This document shows, piece after piece, positions 37,105 through 45,195 of a stretch of DNA of 50,726 bases. Each line of letters begins with the position of its first letter. Within the stretch, counting starts at the first letter, position 1. The stretch comes from Bacillota bacterium (GTDB lineage Bacteria > Bacillota > Clostridia > Oscillospirales > Feifaniaceae), in assembly GCA_030705925.1 (NCBI GenBank), contig JAUZPM010000008.1, positions 1-50,726 of the forward strand, written 5' to 3'. Under the pieces are notes generated by a model. That model made no database searches and was not told the origin of the DNA. It was given only the letters and a program-made list of their open reading frames with translations. The position numbers and the translations under genes were made by a program.

Positions 37105-37755
37105 CTAATAAAGACCCAGTAAAGATTTCAGCCTTTTTGTAGACGATGACAAAGCTGCAATATAAATAACATCATGCTTTTGCAAAGCCGTACCCATTGT
37201 GGGAAGGAAAGTTTTATTGTCACGGCTGATGGCGACAACATGTATTTCGCCAACAACAGTAAGCTCGTTGACGGTTCTTCCGACAAGAAGTGTGGGCGTA
37301 TCAATTCTTACAAGCTCGACATTGCTGTCGCCGATAGTGAGAACGCTGTCAAGCTGGTTATAGCTAAGCATTTCAGTTGTGCGCAGAACGCCCCAGGTAG
37401 TGGTAGATATAGTCTGAATGCCAAGCGAGCGGTAGACCTCTGCCTTTCTCGGGTCGTACAGTCTCGAAATAACACGCGGGACTTTATAGATATTACGGGA
37501 AATCCGCCCGATCAAAGCATTTGCCTCATCGCTTTTGCTGCAAGCGACGATTGCGTCAGCCATTTTTATCTGCGCTTTTTCAAGAATACCACGGTCAAAG
37601 CCGACGCCAACAATGGTTTCTCCCTTGAAGTCTTTGCCGAGAAGCTGGAAAGCTTCGGGATCATTGTCAATAACCGTTACATTATGTCCTTTTTTCAAAA
37701 GGTTCAAAGCGAGTCCCGAACCCAGCTTGCCGCATCCGACTATAATGACTTTCAT
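37105..37755 (-). CDS. TrkA/KtrA-type RCK potassium regulatory protein (first of two)
   Basis: This 216-aa RCK protein has GCGKLG and Asp in VIDND for NAD binding, plus a C-terminal TrkA_C domain (VELVRIDTPTLLVGRTVNEL). It shares the architecture but not close sequence with the following trkA gene, so the two may form hetero-assemblies rather than being a recent duplication. It lies 12 bases after the ATPase stop. Whether it controls a distant Trk/Ktr channel or the ATPase itself is open. Confidence 0.9.
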   Translation of the reverse strand: MKVIIVGCGKLGSGLALNLLKKGHNVTVIDNDPEAFQLLGKDFKGETIVGVGFDRGILEKAQIKMADAIVACSKSDEANALIGRISRNIYKVPRVISRLYDPRKAEVYRSLGIQTISTTTWGVLRTTEMLSYNQLDSVLTIGDSNVELVRIDTPTLLVGRTVNELTVVGEIHVVAISRDNKTFLPTMGTALQKHDVIYIAALSSSTKRLKSLLGLY

Positions 37756-37767
37756 AATATAAACCTC

Positions 37768-40566
37768 CTACCTTCTTTTACTGTATTTCCGGAAAATAAG
37801 TTTTCTGAGTTCTTCTATAAGAACGAGCGGAATCGGCAGAATAATTAGGAACAACCATTCTTTAAGACCGATCGGCGCCGTGTTGAATATTCCCTGAAGG
37901 AACGGTACATATATAAGTGCGCTAAGCAAAAATATCTCAAATATGATGCCGAAAACGATTTTTCTGTTGCTGAATATCCCGACTTTAAATAATGATTGAA
38001 CATTAGTTCGGCAGTTCAGCACGATACCTATCTGGCAGAATACGATGGAGGCAAGAGTCAAAGTCGTCGCCTGTCTGTAAACAAACCCAGTTGAGGCAAG
38101 CGGCACACTCGGCCAGCCATGCAGATAATTCACAAAGAAATATGCGCCCATTGAAATGACCGATTCAATTAGTCCATACCATAAAAATGCTTTTATAATA
38201 AGGTTTTTATGAAGTAAAGTGTCCTTTCTTGACCTCGGCGGCTGATCCATAACACCTTTTTCAGGAAGCTCACATCCAAGACCAAGCGCCGGCATCATAT
38301 CTGTTCCAAGATCGACAGCAAGTATCTGCATTACGGACAGCGGCAGCGGGATTCCGCCCCTTGAGAACAGGAATGCCGCTGAAGGCACAGCCTCCGGCGT
38401 GTTGCTGTTTAGGATATAAAGCAAGAATCTTCTGATATTGCTGTAAACCGCGCGGCCTTCCTCGATTGCCCTTACGATTGAGGCGAAATTGTCGTCCGTC
38501 AAAATCATATCCGCGGCTTCCTTTGCAACGTCAGTTCCCGAAATGCCCATTGCAACGCCAATATCAGCCTTTTTAAGTGCCGGCGAGTCGTTGACTCCAT
38601 CACCCGTCACTGCAACAATGTGTCCCATTTCCTGCAGACAGCAGACGACTCTGTATTTCTGCTCCGGCGCAACTCTTGCGAATATGATCTCATCTTTAAG
38701 GGCCTCTTTCAGCTCATCATCCGAAATATTTTCAAGGTCAACGCCTGATAATATGCGCGGATGCTCGCCCTGAACGATCCCTATGCGCTTTGCTATGCTC
38801 TCAGCGGTAAGTCCATAGTCGCCGGTTATCATTATGATTCTGATATTAGCCTTGTGGCAAAGTGCAACTGCGTCGGCAACCTCCGGTCTTGGCGGATCGG
38901 CCATAACTACAAGCCCTACAAAAGTCAGATCCTGCTCAACAAGTTCTGGCGTATATGCGCTAAGCGCCGCCGGAAGATTGCTTTCCCTTGATATTAATCT
39001 ATATGCGACAGCAAGAACCCTTAAGCCGTTTCTTGCATATTTATCATTTGCTCCAACTATCTCACTGCGCTGATCATCAGTGATTTTTTCCTGCTTGCCG
39101 TTTAAATATATGCTTGTACAAAGATCCAAAACTTCTCTCGGCGCACCCTTGATATATGCAATGCGGTTGCAGCCGTTTATGGGGTTATCCAGCTGGTGAA
39201 CCGTTGTCATCCTTTTACGTCTCGAATCAAAGGGCAGTTCTCTTATCCTTGGCGTAAGCGACGCCTGTTTTTCAATATCTATACCGGCTTTTTTTGCAAC
39301 GACACCGAGGCAAGCTTCCGTCGGATCACCTAAAACAGTATATCTGCCCGATTCTTCTTCCGGGGGGACGACACGAGCATTGCTGCAAAGTCCTGCCGCT
39401 GTAAGAAGCAGATTCAGTTCACTATCGGTCTTCGCATTGATTTCCTTTTCTCCGTCCACGACCTTGCCGACAGGGGCATAGCCAAGCCCTGTTACCTTTA
39501 ATTCTCTGCCAGGCAGCCACAGATTGTTTACAGTCATCTCGTTTTGTGTAAGCGTTCCGGTCTTATCAGAGCAGATAACAGTGGTGCACCCCAGCGTTTC
39601 AACAGCAGACAGCCTCTTTACAAGGGCGTGTTCCTTGACCATCCGCTGTACAGCCATAGCAAGTGACAGCGTAACCGTCGGAAGAAGGCCTTCAGGAATA
39701 AATGCCACAATCATGCCAAGTGCATAAACGAATGACTGGGCAACCGGTTCTTTTACGAAAAATATTGCGGCAATGAAAAATATAATTCCTATGCTTAACG
39801 AGATAATTGAAATCTGTTTTGTCAGTTTATCAAGCTCTTTTTGAAGAGGGCTTTGTTCCTCTTTCATAGACTGTGTCAGATTGGCGATCTTGCCGAATTC
39901 AGTCTGCATTCCGATGGTCGTTACAACAGCTTTAGCTGTGCCGCTTGCAACACTGGTGCCCGTGAAAATAAGGTTTGGAACTTCAAACCTTGAGAGATCT
40001 TCGCGAAGAACAGGCTCATGCGTTTTACGGACAGGGTTCGATTCGCCTGTAAGTGTCGATTGATTCACCTGAAAATCGCTGCTTTCTAAAAGGCGCGCGT
40101 CTGCGGATATCTTGTCGCCCTCCTGCAGCAACATTATGTCCCCGGGCACAAGGTCTTCAGCCAGTATCTGCTGTTCCTGCCCGCCTCTAACGACCCTTGC
40201 ATAGGAGGGCAGCATACTTTTAAGCGCTTCAGTCGCCTTTCCGGCTCTATACTCCTGCCAAAAGCTGAAAACGCCGTTGATGACGTTTACAAGCCAAATA
40301 GCGATTCCAAGTTCGGGCATGTCGGCAATTATTGCGATAATGCCGCCGATCCATAAGAGGATCGCCATAAGACTTATGAAATTAGACAAAAACACCAACC
40401 AGATCGGTTTTCCTTTTTTCTCGCTTATCACATTCTTGCCAAACTTATGCTGGTTTTCCTCCGCTTCTGAGGCTGTCAGCCCGTCTCTTCTTGTCCCCAG
40501 AGCAGCAAGAGCTTCATCATATGTTTGCTTGTAGATGCTTTCATTAACATTCGTCTTTTCTTCCAT
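37768..40566 (-). CDS. P-type ATPase with Na+/K+-ATPase-like ion-site signatures
   Basis: This P2-type cation pump of 932 aa has TGES (173-176), DKTGT with Asp334, and TGDGVND (654-660). In M4 it has PEGLL (291-295) rather than SERCA PEGLP; in M5 SNTPE (721-725); in M6 DLGTDMMPA (752-760). These equal the Na+/K+-ATPase alpha motifs PEGLL, SNIPE and DLGTDMVPA, so exchange of Na+ or K+ is the best guess. It shares an operon with two RCK proteins. The start is set at ATG 40566, with AAGGAT upstream, rather than a TTG two codons earlier. No beta or FXYD-like partner is visible. Confidence 0.88.
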   Translation of the reverse strand: MEEKTNVNESIYKQTYDEALAALGTRRDGLTASEAEENQHKFGKNVISEKKGKPIWLVFLSNFISLMAILLWIGGIIAIIADMPELGIAIWLVNVINGVFSFWQEYRAGKATEALKSMLPSYARVVRGGQEQQILAEDLVPGDIMLLQEGDKISADARLLESSDFQVNQSTLTGESNPVRKTHEPVLREDLSRFEVPNLIFTGTSVASGTAKAVVTTIGMQTEFGKIANLTQSMKEEQSPLQKELDKLTKQISIISLSIGIIFFIAAIFFVKEPVAQSFVYALGMIVAFIPEGLLPTVTLSLAMAVQRMVKEHALVKRLSAVETLGCTTVICSDKTGTLTQNEMTVNNLWLPGRELKVTGLGYAPVGKVVDGEKEINAKTDSELNLLLTAAGLCSNARVVPPEEESGRYTVLGDPTEACLGVVAKKAGIDIEKQASLTPRIRELPFDSRRKRMTTVHQLDNPINGCNRIAYIKGAPREVLDLCTSIYLNGKQEKITDDQRSEIVGANDKYARNGLRVLAVAYRLISRESNLPAALSAYTPELVEQDLTFVGLVVMADPPRPEVADAVALCHKANIRIIMITGDYGLTAESIAKRIGIVQGEHPRILSGVDLENISDDELKEALKDEIIFARVAPEQKYRVVCCLQEMGHIVAVTGDGVNDSPALKKADIGVAMGISGTDVAKEAADMILTDDNFASIVRAIEEGRAVYSNIRRFLLYILNSNTPEAVPSAAFLFSRGGIPLPLSVMQILAVDLGTDMMPALGLGCELPEKGVMDQPPRSRKDTLLHKNLIIKAFLWYGLIESVISMGAYFFVNYLHGWPSVPLASTGFVYRQATTLTLASIVFCQIGIVLNCRTNVQSLFKVGIFSNRKIVFGIIFEIFLLSALIYVPFLQGIFNTAPIGLKEWLFLIILPIPLVLIEELRKLIFRKYSKRR

Positions 40567-40682
40567 TTGCAACCAATCCTTATAATTACATATTACAAGT
40601 AATATACTATATCCTTTTTTTAAAATTGCAATATTTAATTACAATTATGTGTATATTATAGTTCTTTTTTCTAATTTTTATT

Positions 40683-40717
40683 AAAAAAATAGCAGATAAG
40701 CCAATGACTTATCTGCT
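40683..40717 (-). terminator. Terminator of sigI-rsgI
   Basis: AGCAGATAAG and CTTATCTGCT form a perfect 10-bp stem with a seven-base loop, followed on the minus strand by ATTTTTTT. The conserved repeat at 40718-40760 directly precedes it. Confidence 0.88.
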
Positions 40718-40760
40718 CAGACTGTCGAAATATTACACGCACCGAAAAAGCGATTTCATA
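40718..40760 (-). repeat. Second copy of the conserved terminator-associated sequence
   Basis: The plus strand reads CAGACTGTCGAAA, four variable bases, then ACACGCACCGAAAAAGCGA and TTTCATA. It matches 28134-28175 over its whole length while the adjoining hairpins differ. It lies between the rsgI stop and the terminator stem. Confidence 0.6.
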
Positions 40761-40766
40761 TAAACT

Positions 40767-41699
40767 TTAGTTGCTTTTTCCCTTGCCCGGATTATCCTTT
40801 TGTGACTGCCCCTTATTTAAAGAGGCGTCCGTTTTATTTACATCTTTTTTAGAATTTGAATTATTTTTTTTGCTTTTACTACTGCTCTGTTTTGAGTTAC
40901 CTTTATTTTTGTCTGCGGATACGGCGGCTTCATCAGTTTTATCCTTAGCAGGTTTAACTTCAGGTTTCGTCTCTTTTTTGTTTTCTTTTATCGCGTCCAT
41001 GATTTCTTTAACAGGTTTCTTTAACCATTGTTCACGGTCTATACTCTGCGAGTCCGGCGCGCTCTCCTCAAGGTTCTGAACGAGATTAAGTTTGCCTGGC
41101 GTAACGCCCAGTTCATCTGCTTCTTTTACGCGCTCTTCGCCGACGCTGACAGCCTCAATGTCAGTTTCTTCACTGTGATTCTTTGTTTCGGTTTTAATCC
41201 CGTCACGCAGCTTTTGCGCAAGATTCTCTGCCTTTGTTTCATTTTTGCCGGAGGTCGAAATTATTATCCCTCCGCCATTTTCAGCCTTTAAATAACCGTC
41301 GTCAGTAATTTGCTTTACAGTTTTATCAACAGCTTCTTTTATATCTTTGTGGCGAAGGTTATCGGCGCCTATTTCTTTCAAAATCTTTTCGCCATCACTG
41401 TTTACTGCTTTTACAGACAGCACTCGCTCAAATCGGTTGAGTGAATATTCTATCGATGGGTTAACGTCAAGCCCCACATATGAATACGGAGTGAAGTATG
41501 CTAAAGTGCTTGTGGTGCATAGCATCAGAACTGCGGCGGCAGATGCCGACCATGCGGCAATTTTTTTGTCTATTCTTGTTTTCTTTATCTCGATGATCTG
41601 CCCAACGGCATAATTTTTGTTTTTGACTTTAATTATCCTGCTGTCGTCTGCTAAAGCCGCCGCGTATTTATCTCGAAATTCAACGATAACAGCTTTCAT
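40767..41699 (-). CDS. rsgI: RsgI-type anti-sigma factor
   Basis: This membrane anti-sigma factor holds SigI inactive. The 310 aa comprise an N-terminal cytoplasmic RsgI_N domain (1-47), one membrane helix (about 48-68) and the periplasmic domain containing GLDVNPSIEYSLNRF. Its Asn80-Pro81 bond is the autoproteolysis site known in RsgI. The tail from about 235 is Lys/Ser/Asn-rich low complexity with no carbohydrate-binding module, unlike the cellulosome RsgIs. The start ATG 41699 has GGAG seven bases upstream and overlaps sigI by 20 bases. Confidence 0.92.
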   Translation of the reverse strand: MKAVIVEFRDKYAAALADDSRIIKVKNKNYAVGQIIEIKKTRIDKKIAAWSASAAAVLMLCTTSTLAYFTPYSYVGLDVNPSIEYSLNRFERVLSVKAVNSDGEKILKEIGADNLRHKDIKEAVDKTVKQITDDGYLKAENGGGIIISTSGKNETKAENLAQKLRDGIKTETKNHSEETDIEAVSVGEERVKEADELGVTPGKLNLVQNLEESAPDSQSIDREQWLKKPVKEIMDAIKENKKETKPEVKPAKDKTDEAAVSADKNKGNSKQSSSKSKKNNSNSKKDVNKTDASLNKGQSQKDNPGKGKSN

Positions 41700-42420
41700 G
41701 TTCAATCTCCTTTTTGATCGATTCCATATATTCGCCAAGACAGGGATAATCTCCGGTCAAGATTTCAATTGCCGCTATTATATATCTACGATGACGCTCT
41801 AAAATTTTTCGGGGAATCTTGCAGCTTTTTTCAATTTCTTTTATTGGTAATTGTCTATACAAACGCATATCTTGAATAAGAAACGTGTTTTGCACTAGAA
41901 AGGATATCGCCTTTGCACAGGCTTTTTGGGTCTTCCCTGCTTTCGGTGAGCATCCGGTAAGGTCGAAAAATGAGAATCCATATTGTGAAAATGTCTCATT
42001 TGCCGCTTCAATCTCAACCTTAAGCTGATCATTGCTGTCCTGAGCTTTTTGCTCAACCACCTTACGGTAAATCGCAAGATCATCATCGTAATCCTCGGGG
42101 TCTGTGTTGAATACGGCTGGGTTTACCACAATCTCATTTTTCTTTTTCGAGTTTGATCTGTAGTAATCAATTAGCTTTCTTTTTATCACCACATTTGCGA
42201 AACCGAGAAAGCTGCCTTTTTTCAAATCATAGGTATTAACCGCATTAGTAAACGCAGAAAGCGCCAGCGACCATTCATCATCGCTTTTGGTTATATAGCG
42301 ATGTGTTGCCCGGGAGGCGCACTGTAAGATATATGTTTCATTTATACTGATAAGTTCGTTTAAAACCCGCTCATCAGCAGCGGCGCTGACCGCCATCTGA
42401 TCCAAATCCCGCATCCGCAA
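41680..42420 (-). CDS. sigI: RNA polymerase sigma factor SigI
   Basis: SigI is an alternative sigma factor for heat, envelope or polysaccharide-related genes. The 246 aa show region 2 (DDEWSLALSAFTNAVNTYD and GSFLGFANVVIKRKLIDYYR) and the SigI-specific C-terminal helix-turn-helix (LPIKEIEKSCKIPRKILERHRRYIIA). AGGAG lies six bases before ATG 42420. It is followed by rsgI with a 20-base overlap, the classical pair. An extended -10 (TGTTATAAT) lies about 35 bases upstream. Confidence 0.93.
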   Translation of the reverse strand: MRMRDLDQMAVSAAADERVLNELISINETYILQCASRATHRYITKSDDEWSLALSAFTNAVNTYDLKKGSFLGFANVVIKRKLIDYYRSNSKKKNEIVVNPAVFNTDPEDYDDDLAIYRKVVEQKAQDSNDQLKVEIEAANETFSQYGFSFFDLTGCSPKAGKTQKACAKAISFLVQNTFLIQDMRLYRQLPIKEIEKSCKIPRKILERHRRYIIAAIEILTGDYPCLGEYMESIKKEIEHESCYR

Positions 42421-42462
42421 TCTCCTAACGCAATTACTGTATTCATTATAACACTAAACAGT

Positions 42463-42499
42463 ATACAAAGCCCTCGGTTTTTTCTGGAGGGCTTTGTAT
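42463..42499. terminator. 13-bp perfect hairpin between the cadherin-like gene and sigI
   Basis: ATACAAAGCCCTC (42463-42475) pairs perfectly with GAGGGCTTTGTAT (42487-42499) around an 11-base loop. No U-tract follows on the minus strand, so termination efficiency is uncertain. It lies just after the cadherin-like gene's stop and about 43 bases before sigI, so it may be an attenuator or an RNA end. Confidence 0.55.
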
Positions 42500-42510
42500 G
42501 CTATTAAGTT

Positions 42511-43917
42511 TTATTTCTTTTTGGAGTTTTGGTGCTGAGCTTTGCCTGACTGATGAGATTTAGCTGATTTTCCCGGGGCAGCGGGCTGAGCGCCATTTTT
42601 CCCGTGATTATTGTCCTTGACAGATTTATCGGATTTTTTATTCTCTTCCCGTATTATAGTTACAGTATAAGTTTTGGAAGCGTCACCGTTTGTCACAACG
42701 ATCAAAACCTTATTTTCGCCGACATTCAGTCTTACATTTCCGCCATTGGTATTTCTTGTTGTAAAAGGTGCACCGTTTATTGTAATCACTGCATTTTTAT
42801 CTACAGCTTTGGGAATCAGCATTATTTTTTCTCTTGCATAGGGAACGCTTACTGTGAAATCAGTCATATTCGGATTATCTTTTAGTTTGATATGAGCAAG
42901 ATTTATGCTCTTAAGATCCACAGAACCAGCTGTGCTTGTTTCTTCAGGCTGTTTGGTAATTGTTATGCTATATGTCTTTGTTACCTCGCCGAGTGTAACA
43001 ACTATCGCAGCATCTGTTTTATCCTCTGCGAGAGAAATATTTGCTTTTCCGTCCACAAGGCCTACTCCATTAACTGTAATTACAGCGTTTGTATTAGCAG
43101 CTGTGGGAGTTATCTCGACCTGCTCTGTATCTGACGGGACAGCTGCGGTATAAGAAGTAACTTCTCTGATAAAGTCAGGTGCAAGGTTTCCGCAGCTTAA
43201 TGTTATGGAAGTAAGATCAGCATCAGTGAAATCCGCTGGTTTTTCACGAGTGACTGTAATGTTATAAACTTTAATGTTGCCGTTTTGGGCTGTGACGTTA
43301 ACAGCGATTAAATTTTCTCCTTCATTAAGCGCTAATGGCAAAGAAGAACTGCCGGCTTCAATGACGGCATCGCCGATTTTCACTGTTGCAGTGGGCTGTT
43401 CAGCAGTTGGGGTCACTGTGATGCTTTCAACAGCGTTCTCAACGTTTGCTTTATACTCAGTAACATCGCTTGAAAACTCTGGATATAATGTGCCGCTGCT
43501 TAATGAAAGTCCACTAAGATCAGCAGAATCTTCCGCTGCCTGTCTTGTAACTGTAATAGTGTAAGTTTTTGTCGCCGAGCCATCTTCTGATGTTACAACA
43601 ACGGGTATCGTATTTTCTCCTTCGCTAAGCTCAACAGTGACAAAAGGCGTAATGCCTGTAATAGCTATATCTTTTACTGTCACAACACCATTGTCAGCAG
43701 CTGCCGGTGTTACCGTCACGCTGACTGTAGAGTATGGTACGTTTGCGCTATAGGCTGTGATATCGCTTGAAAATTCAGGGGTAAATACAATATCTCCGAG
43801 GCTTAAGGAGCTTAAGCCGGCGTTTGACGACGCAAAACCGAACACGGCTCCACTCGCGGCAATTGCAAAACATAAAGCAAAAGCACAAATCATTCGTAAT
43901 ACTTTTTTGGTTTTCAT
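42511..43917 (-). CDS. Secreted protein with four cadherin-like beta-sandwich repeats
   Basis: This is a 468-aa exported protein. Residues 1-29 form a signal peptide (RMICAFALCFAIAASGAVFGFA). Four repeats of about 95 aa follow, each with LSGLSLSSGTLYPEFSSDVTEY-like starts and TKTYTITVTR-like ends, matching cadherin-like beta-sandwich domains (PF12733). The last 45 residues are Lys/Asn/Ser/Gln-rich and basic, perhaps binding anionic wall polymers. There is no LPXTG or SLH anchor. GGAGG lies six bases before the start. It stands directly upstream of sigI-rsgI and could belong to the SigI regulon (inference). Confidence 0.88.
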   Translation of the reverse strand: MKTKKVLRMICAFALCFAIAASGAVFGFASSNAGLSSLSLGDIVFTPEFSSDITAYSANVPYSTVSVTVTPAAADNGVVTVKDIAITGITPFVTVELSEGENTIPVVVTSEDGSATKTYTITVTRQAAEDSADLSGLSLSSGTLYPEFSSDVTEYKANVENAVESITVTPTAEQPTATVKIGDAVIEAGSSSLPLALNEGENLIAVNVTAQNGNIKVYNITVTREKPADFTDADLTSITLSCGNLAPDFIREVTSYTAAVPSDTEQVEITPTAANTNAVITVNGVGLVDGKANISLAEDKTDAAIVVTLGEVTKTYSITITKQPEETSTAGSVDLKSINLAHIKLKDNPNMTDFTVSVPYAREKIMLIPKAVDKNAVITINGAPFTTRNTNGGNVRLNVGENKVLIVVTNGDASKTYTVTIIREENKKSDKSVKDNNHGKNGAQPAAPGKSAKSHQSGKAQHQNSKKK

Positions 43918-44005
43918 ACCATTCCTCCAAAATCTCTTATTTAGTACGCTATTACTTAATTCGCTTTGAAGGTTTATTATTTTGGGGTATCCATGAAAAA
44001 AATAA

Positions 44006-44141
44006 GATGCTGTTGCAAAATAAATTTGCGAAAGCAGCTTAATAAATACAAAAATGCGCTTTGAAATGGCTTTTGGTGGCCAAATCAGGGCGCATTTTGT
44101 GCATTATTTTTCTAAAGGGGCGTCTTGCAACAGCCCCTTAC
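44006..44141. mobile_element. Candidate miniature inverted-repeat element (about 135 bp)
   Basis: GCTGTTGCAA (44009-44018) and its exact complement TTGCAACAGC (44125-44134) bracket a nested structure. An AAAATGCGC/GCGCATTTT stem (44051-44098) encloses TTTGG/CCAAA. There are also end hairpins (GCAAA-ataaa-TTTGC, and AGGGGC/GCCCCT at 44116-44138). CTGTTGCAA-type termini recall IS6-group ends. No coding capacity or target duplication is evident. A terminator-rich intergenic region is the alternative. Confidence 0.45.
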
Positions 44142-44154
44142 TCGAAACTAAGTA

Positions 44155-44367
44155 TTACACGTTTTTAAGTTCTTCTAAGGTATGGTCTATTTTTTCCTGA
44201 GGAACACGCCCCCTTGCAAACTTTAAAACGTCGTTTAGTGACATATTCCACGCCATACGCATAAGCATAGGATTCACAATATTCGAAAATTCCTGTTCAA
44301 GTATATTTTTTGCTTCAGGATTAGAAGCTATTTCACCTATTGTAATCTGGTTATTTTTAAGATCCAT
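44155..44367 (-). CDS. Small helical protein of unknown function
   Basis: This 70-aa protein contains ITIGEIASNPEAKNILEQEF and WNMSLNDVLKFARGRVPQEK, all predicted helical. The pattern resembles short helical tails found at the C-termini of some clostridial enzymes, but here it stands alone. A strong AGGAGG about seven bases upstream supports translation. It has no signal peptide. It lies 101 bases downstream of the Xre regulator gene. I assign no function. Confidence 0.6.
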   Translation of the reverse strand: MDLKNNQITIGEIASNPEAKNILEQEFSNIVNPMLMRMAWNMSLNDVLKFARGRVPQEKIDHTLEELKNV

Positions 44368-44467
44368 CTATCTGCCCTCCTAAAATGGTTTCATATCATT
44401 GTATGTTATTATATTCCTTATCGTGTTTTGAATATTACTTTTTAATCTATATAAAAAAGGTATTATT

Positions 44468-44677
44468 TTATTCAAAGTAAAAGACATCTTCAAAACTTTT
44501 ATCGAGAGCAACGCATATAAGCAAAGCCAGCTTGGCGCTGGGGCAAAATTGCAGATTTTCAATCGAACTTATAGTCTGTCGCGAAACATTAACCATTTCG
44601 GCCAAATCGCCCTGTGATATTCTCTTTTCAGCGCGCCACATCCTAATGCGATTATTAAATTTCAATTCATTTTCCAT
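44468..44677 (-). CDS. Xre-family helix-turn-helix regulator
   Basis: This 69-aa compact DNA-binding protein is essentially one HTH_3 domain (RISQGDLAEMVNVSRQTISSIE), of the type seen in small clostridial regulators partnered with membrane proteins. It begins five bases after the DUF6442 gene stop and so shares its transcript. The dyad over their promoter is a plausible operator. Confidence 0.88.
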   Translation of the reverse strand: MENELKFNNRIRMWRAEKRISQGDLAEMVNVSRQTISSIENLQFCPSAKLALLICVALDKSFEDVFYFE

Positions 44678-44682
44678 TCAAA

Positions 44683-44994
44683 TTACCACGTTTGAAAAAT
44701 ATAGACCAATAAAAATCCAACAGCAGCAATCATACCGCAAACAGCTGTTAACAGTGCGCTTTTGGTTTTAAGAATCCTGTACTGTGAAATATAGTTCACT
44801 CCTAGATACCCCCAAAAAATCGCCAATAGGTCATAGATTTGAAGACCTTTAAAAAAATTGTATAGGACAAGTAAAACAAAAAATATGCTAAGTCCCCATG
44901 CCCCGGACTTGCTTGACTTATTTTCAATAAACTCTTTACCTTCATCTTTAGGCTTTCCAGCTTTATTACGGTTTAATATTTCGTCACGATCCAT
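44683..44994 (-). CDS. DUF6442-like small membrane protein
   Basis: This 103-aa protein has a charged N-terminal third (RDEILNRNKAGKPKDEGKEF) and three short membrane helices (about 33-50, 53-68 and 80-99). It corresponds to the DUF6442 proteins that travel with small Xre regulators in Firmicutes. It is the first gene of the pair, with AAAGGTGG upstream of the start. It may act as a membrane sensor for the regulator, which is inferred from pairing only. Confidence 0.72.
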   Translation of the reverse strand: MDRDEILNRNKAGKPKDEGKEFIENKSSKSGAWGLSIFFVLLVLYNFFKGLQIYDLLAIFWGYLGVNYISQYRILKTKSALLTAVCGMIAAVGFLLVYIFQTW

Positions 44995-45023
44995 TTATAA
45001 AACCACCTTTCTAATATAAATGG

Positions 45024-45082
45024 ATTGTATAATATTCTTGGCTTTTTGTCAAGTATGCAAGACAATATTTCTTTCATACTTG
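45024..45082 (-). promoter_or_regulatory. Promoter and dyad operator of the DUF6442-Xre pair
   Basis: On the minus strand TTGACA (45052-45047) and TACAAT (45029-45024) are 17 bases apart. An 8-bp inverted repeat CAAGTATG/CATACTTG (45050-45057 and 45075-45082, 17-base gap) reaches into the -35 box and is a likely Xre operator. Confidence 0.65.
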
Positions 45083-45118
45083 GCTATTTATATATGACAA
45101 GCATTGTAACAATATATT

Positions 45119-45154
45119 AAAAACCTCCAATCGTATTTTGATTACGACTGGAGG
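45119..45154 (-). terminator. Terminator of the DUF4234 gene
   Basis: CCTCCAGTCGT and ACGATTGGAGG (minus strand) pair with one mismatch and are followed by TTTTTAAT. Confidence 0.82.
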
Positions 45155-45195
45155 CATAGTATTCTCGCGTTATAATTTTGAAATTTATAATTAAA

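Noticed and set aside
32354-40566. Recent duplication of a P-type ATPase gene
   Set aside because: The two pumps differ in ion-site motifs and overall sequence, so they are distinct subfamilies.
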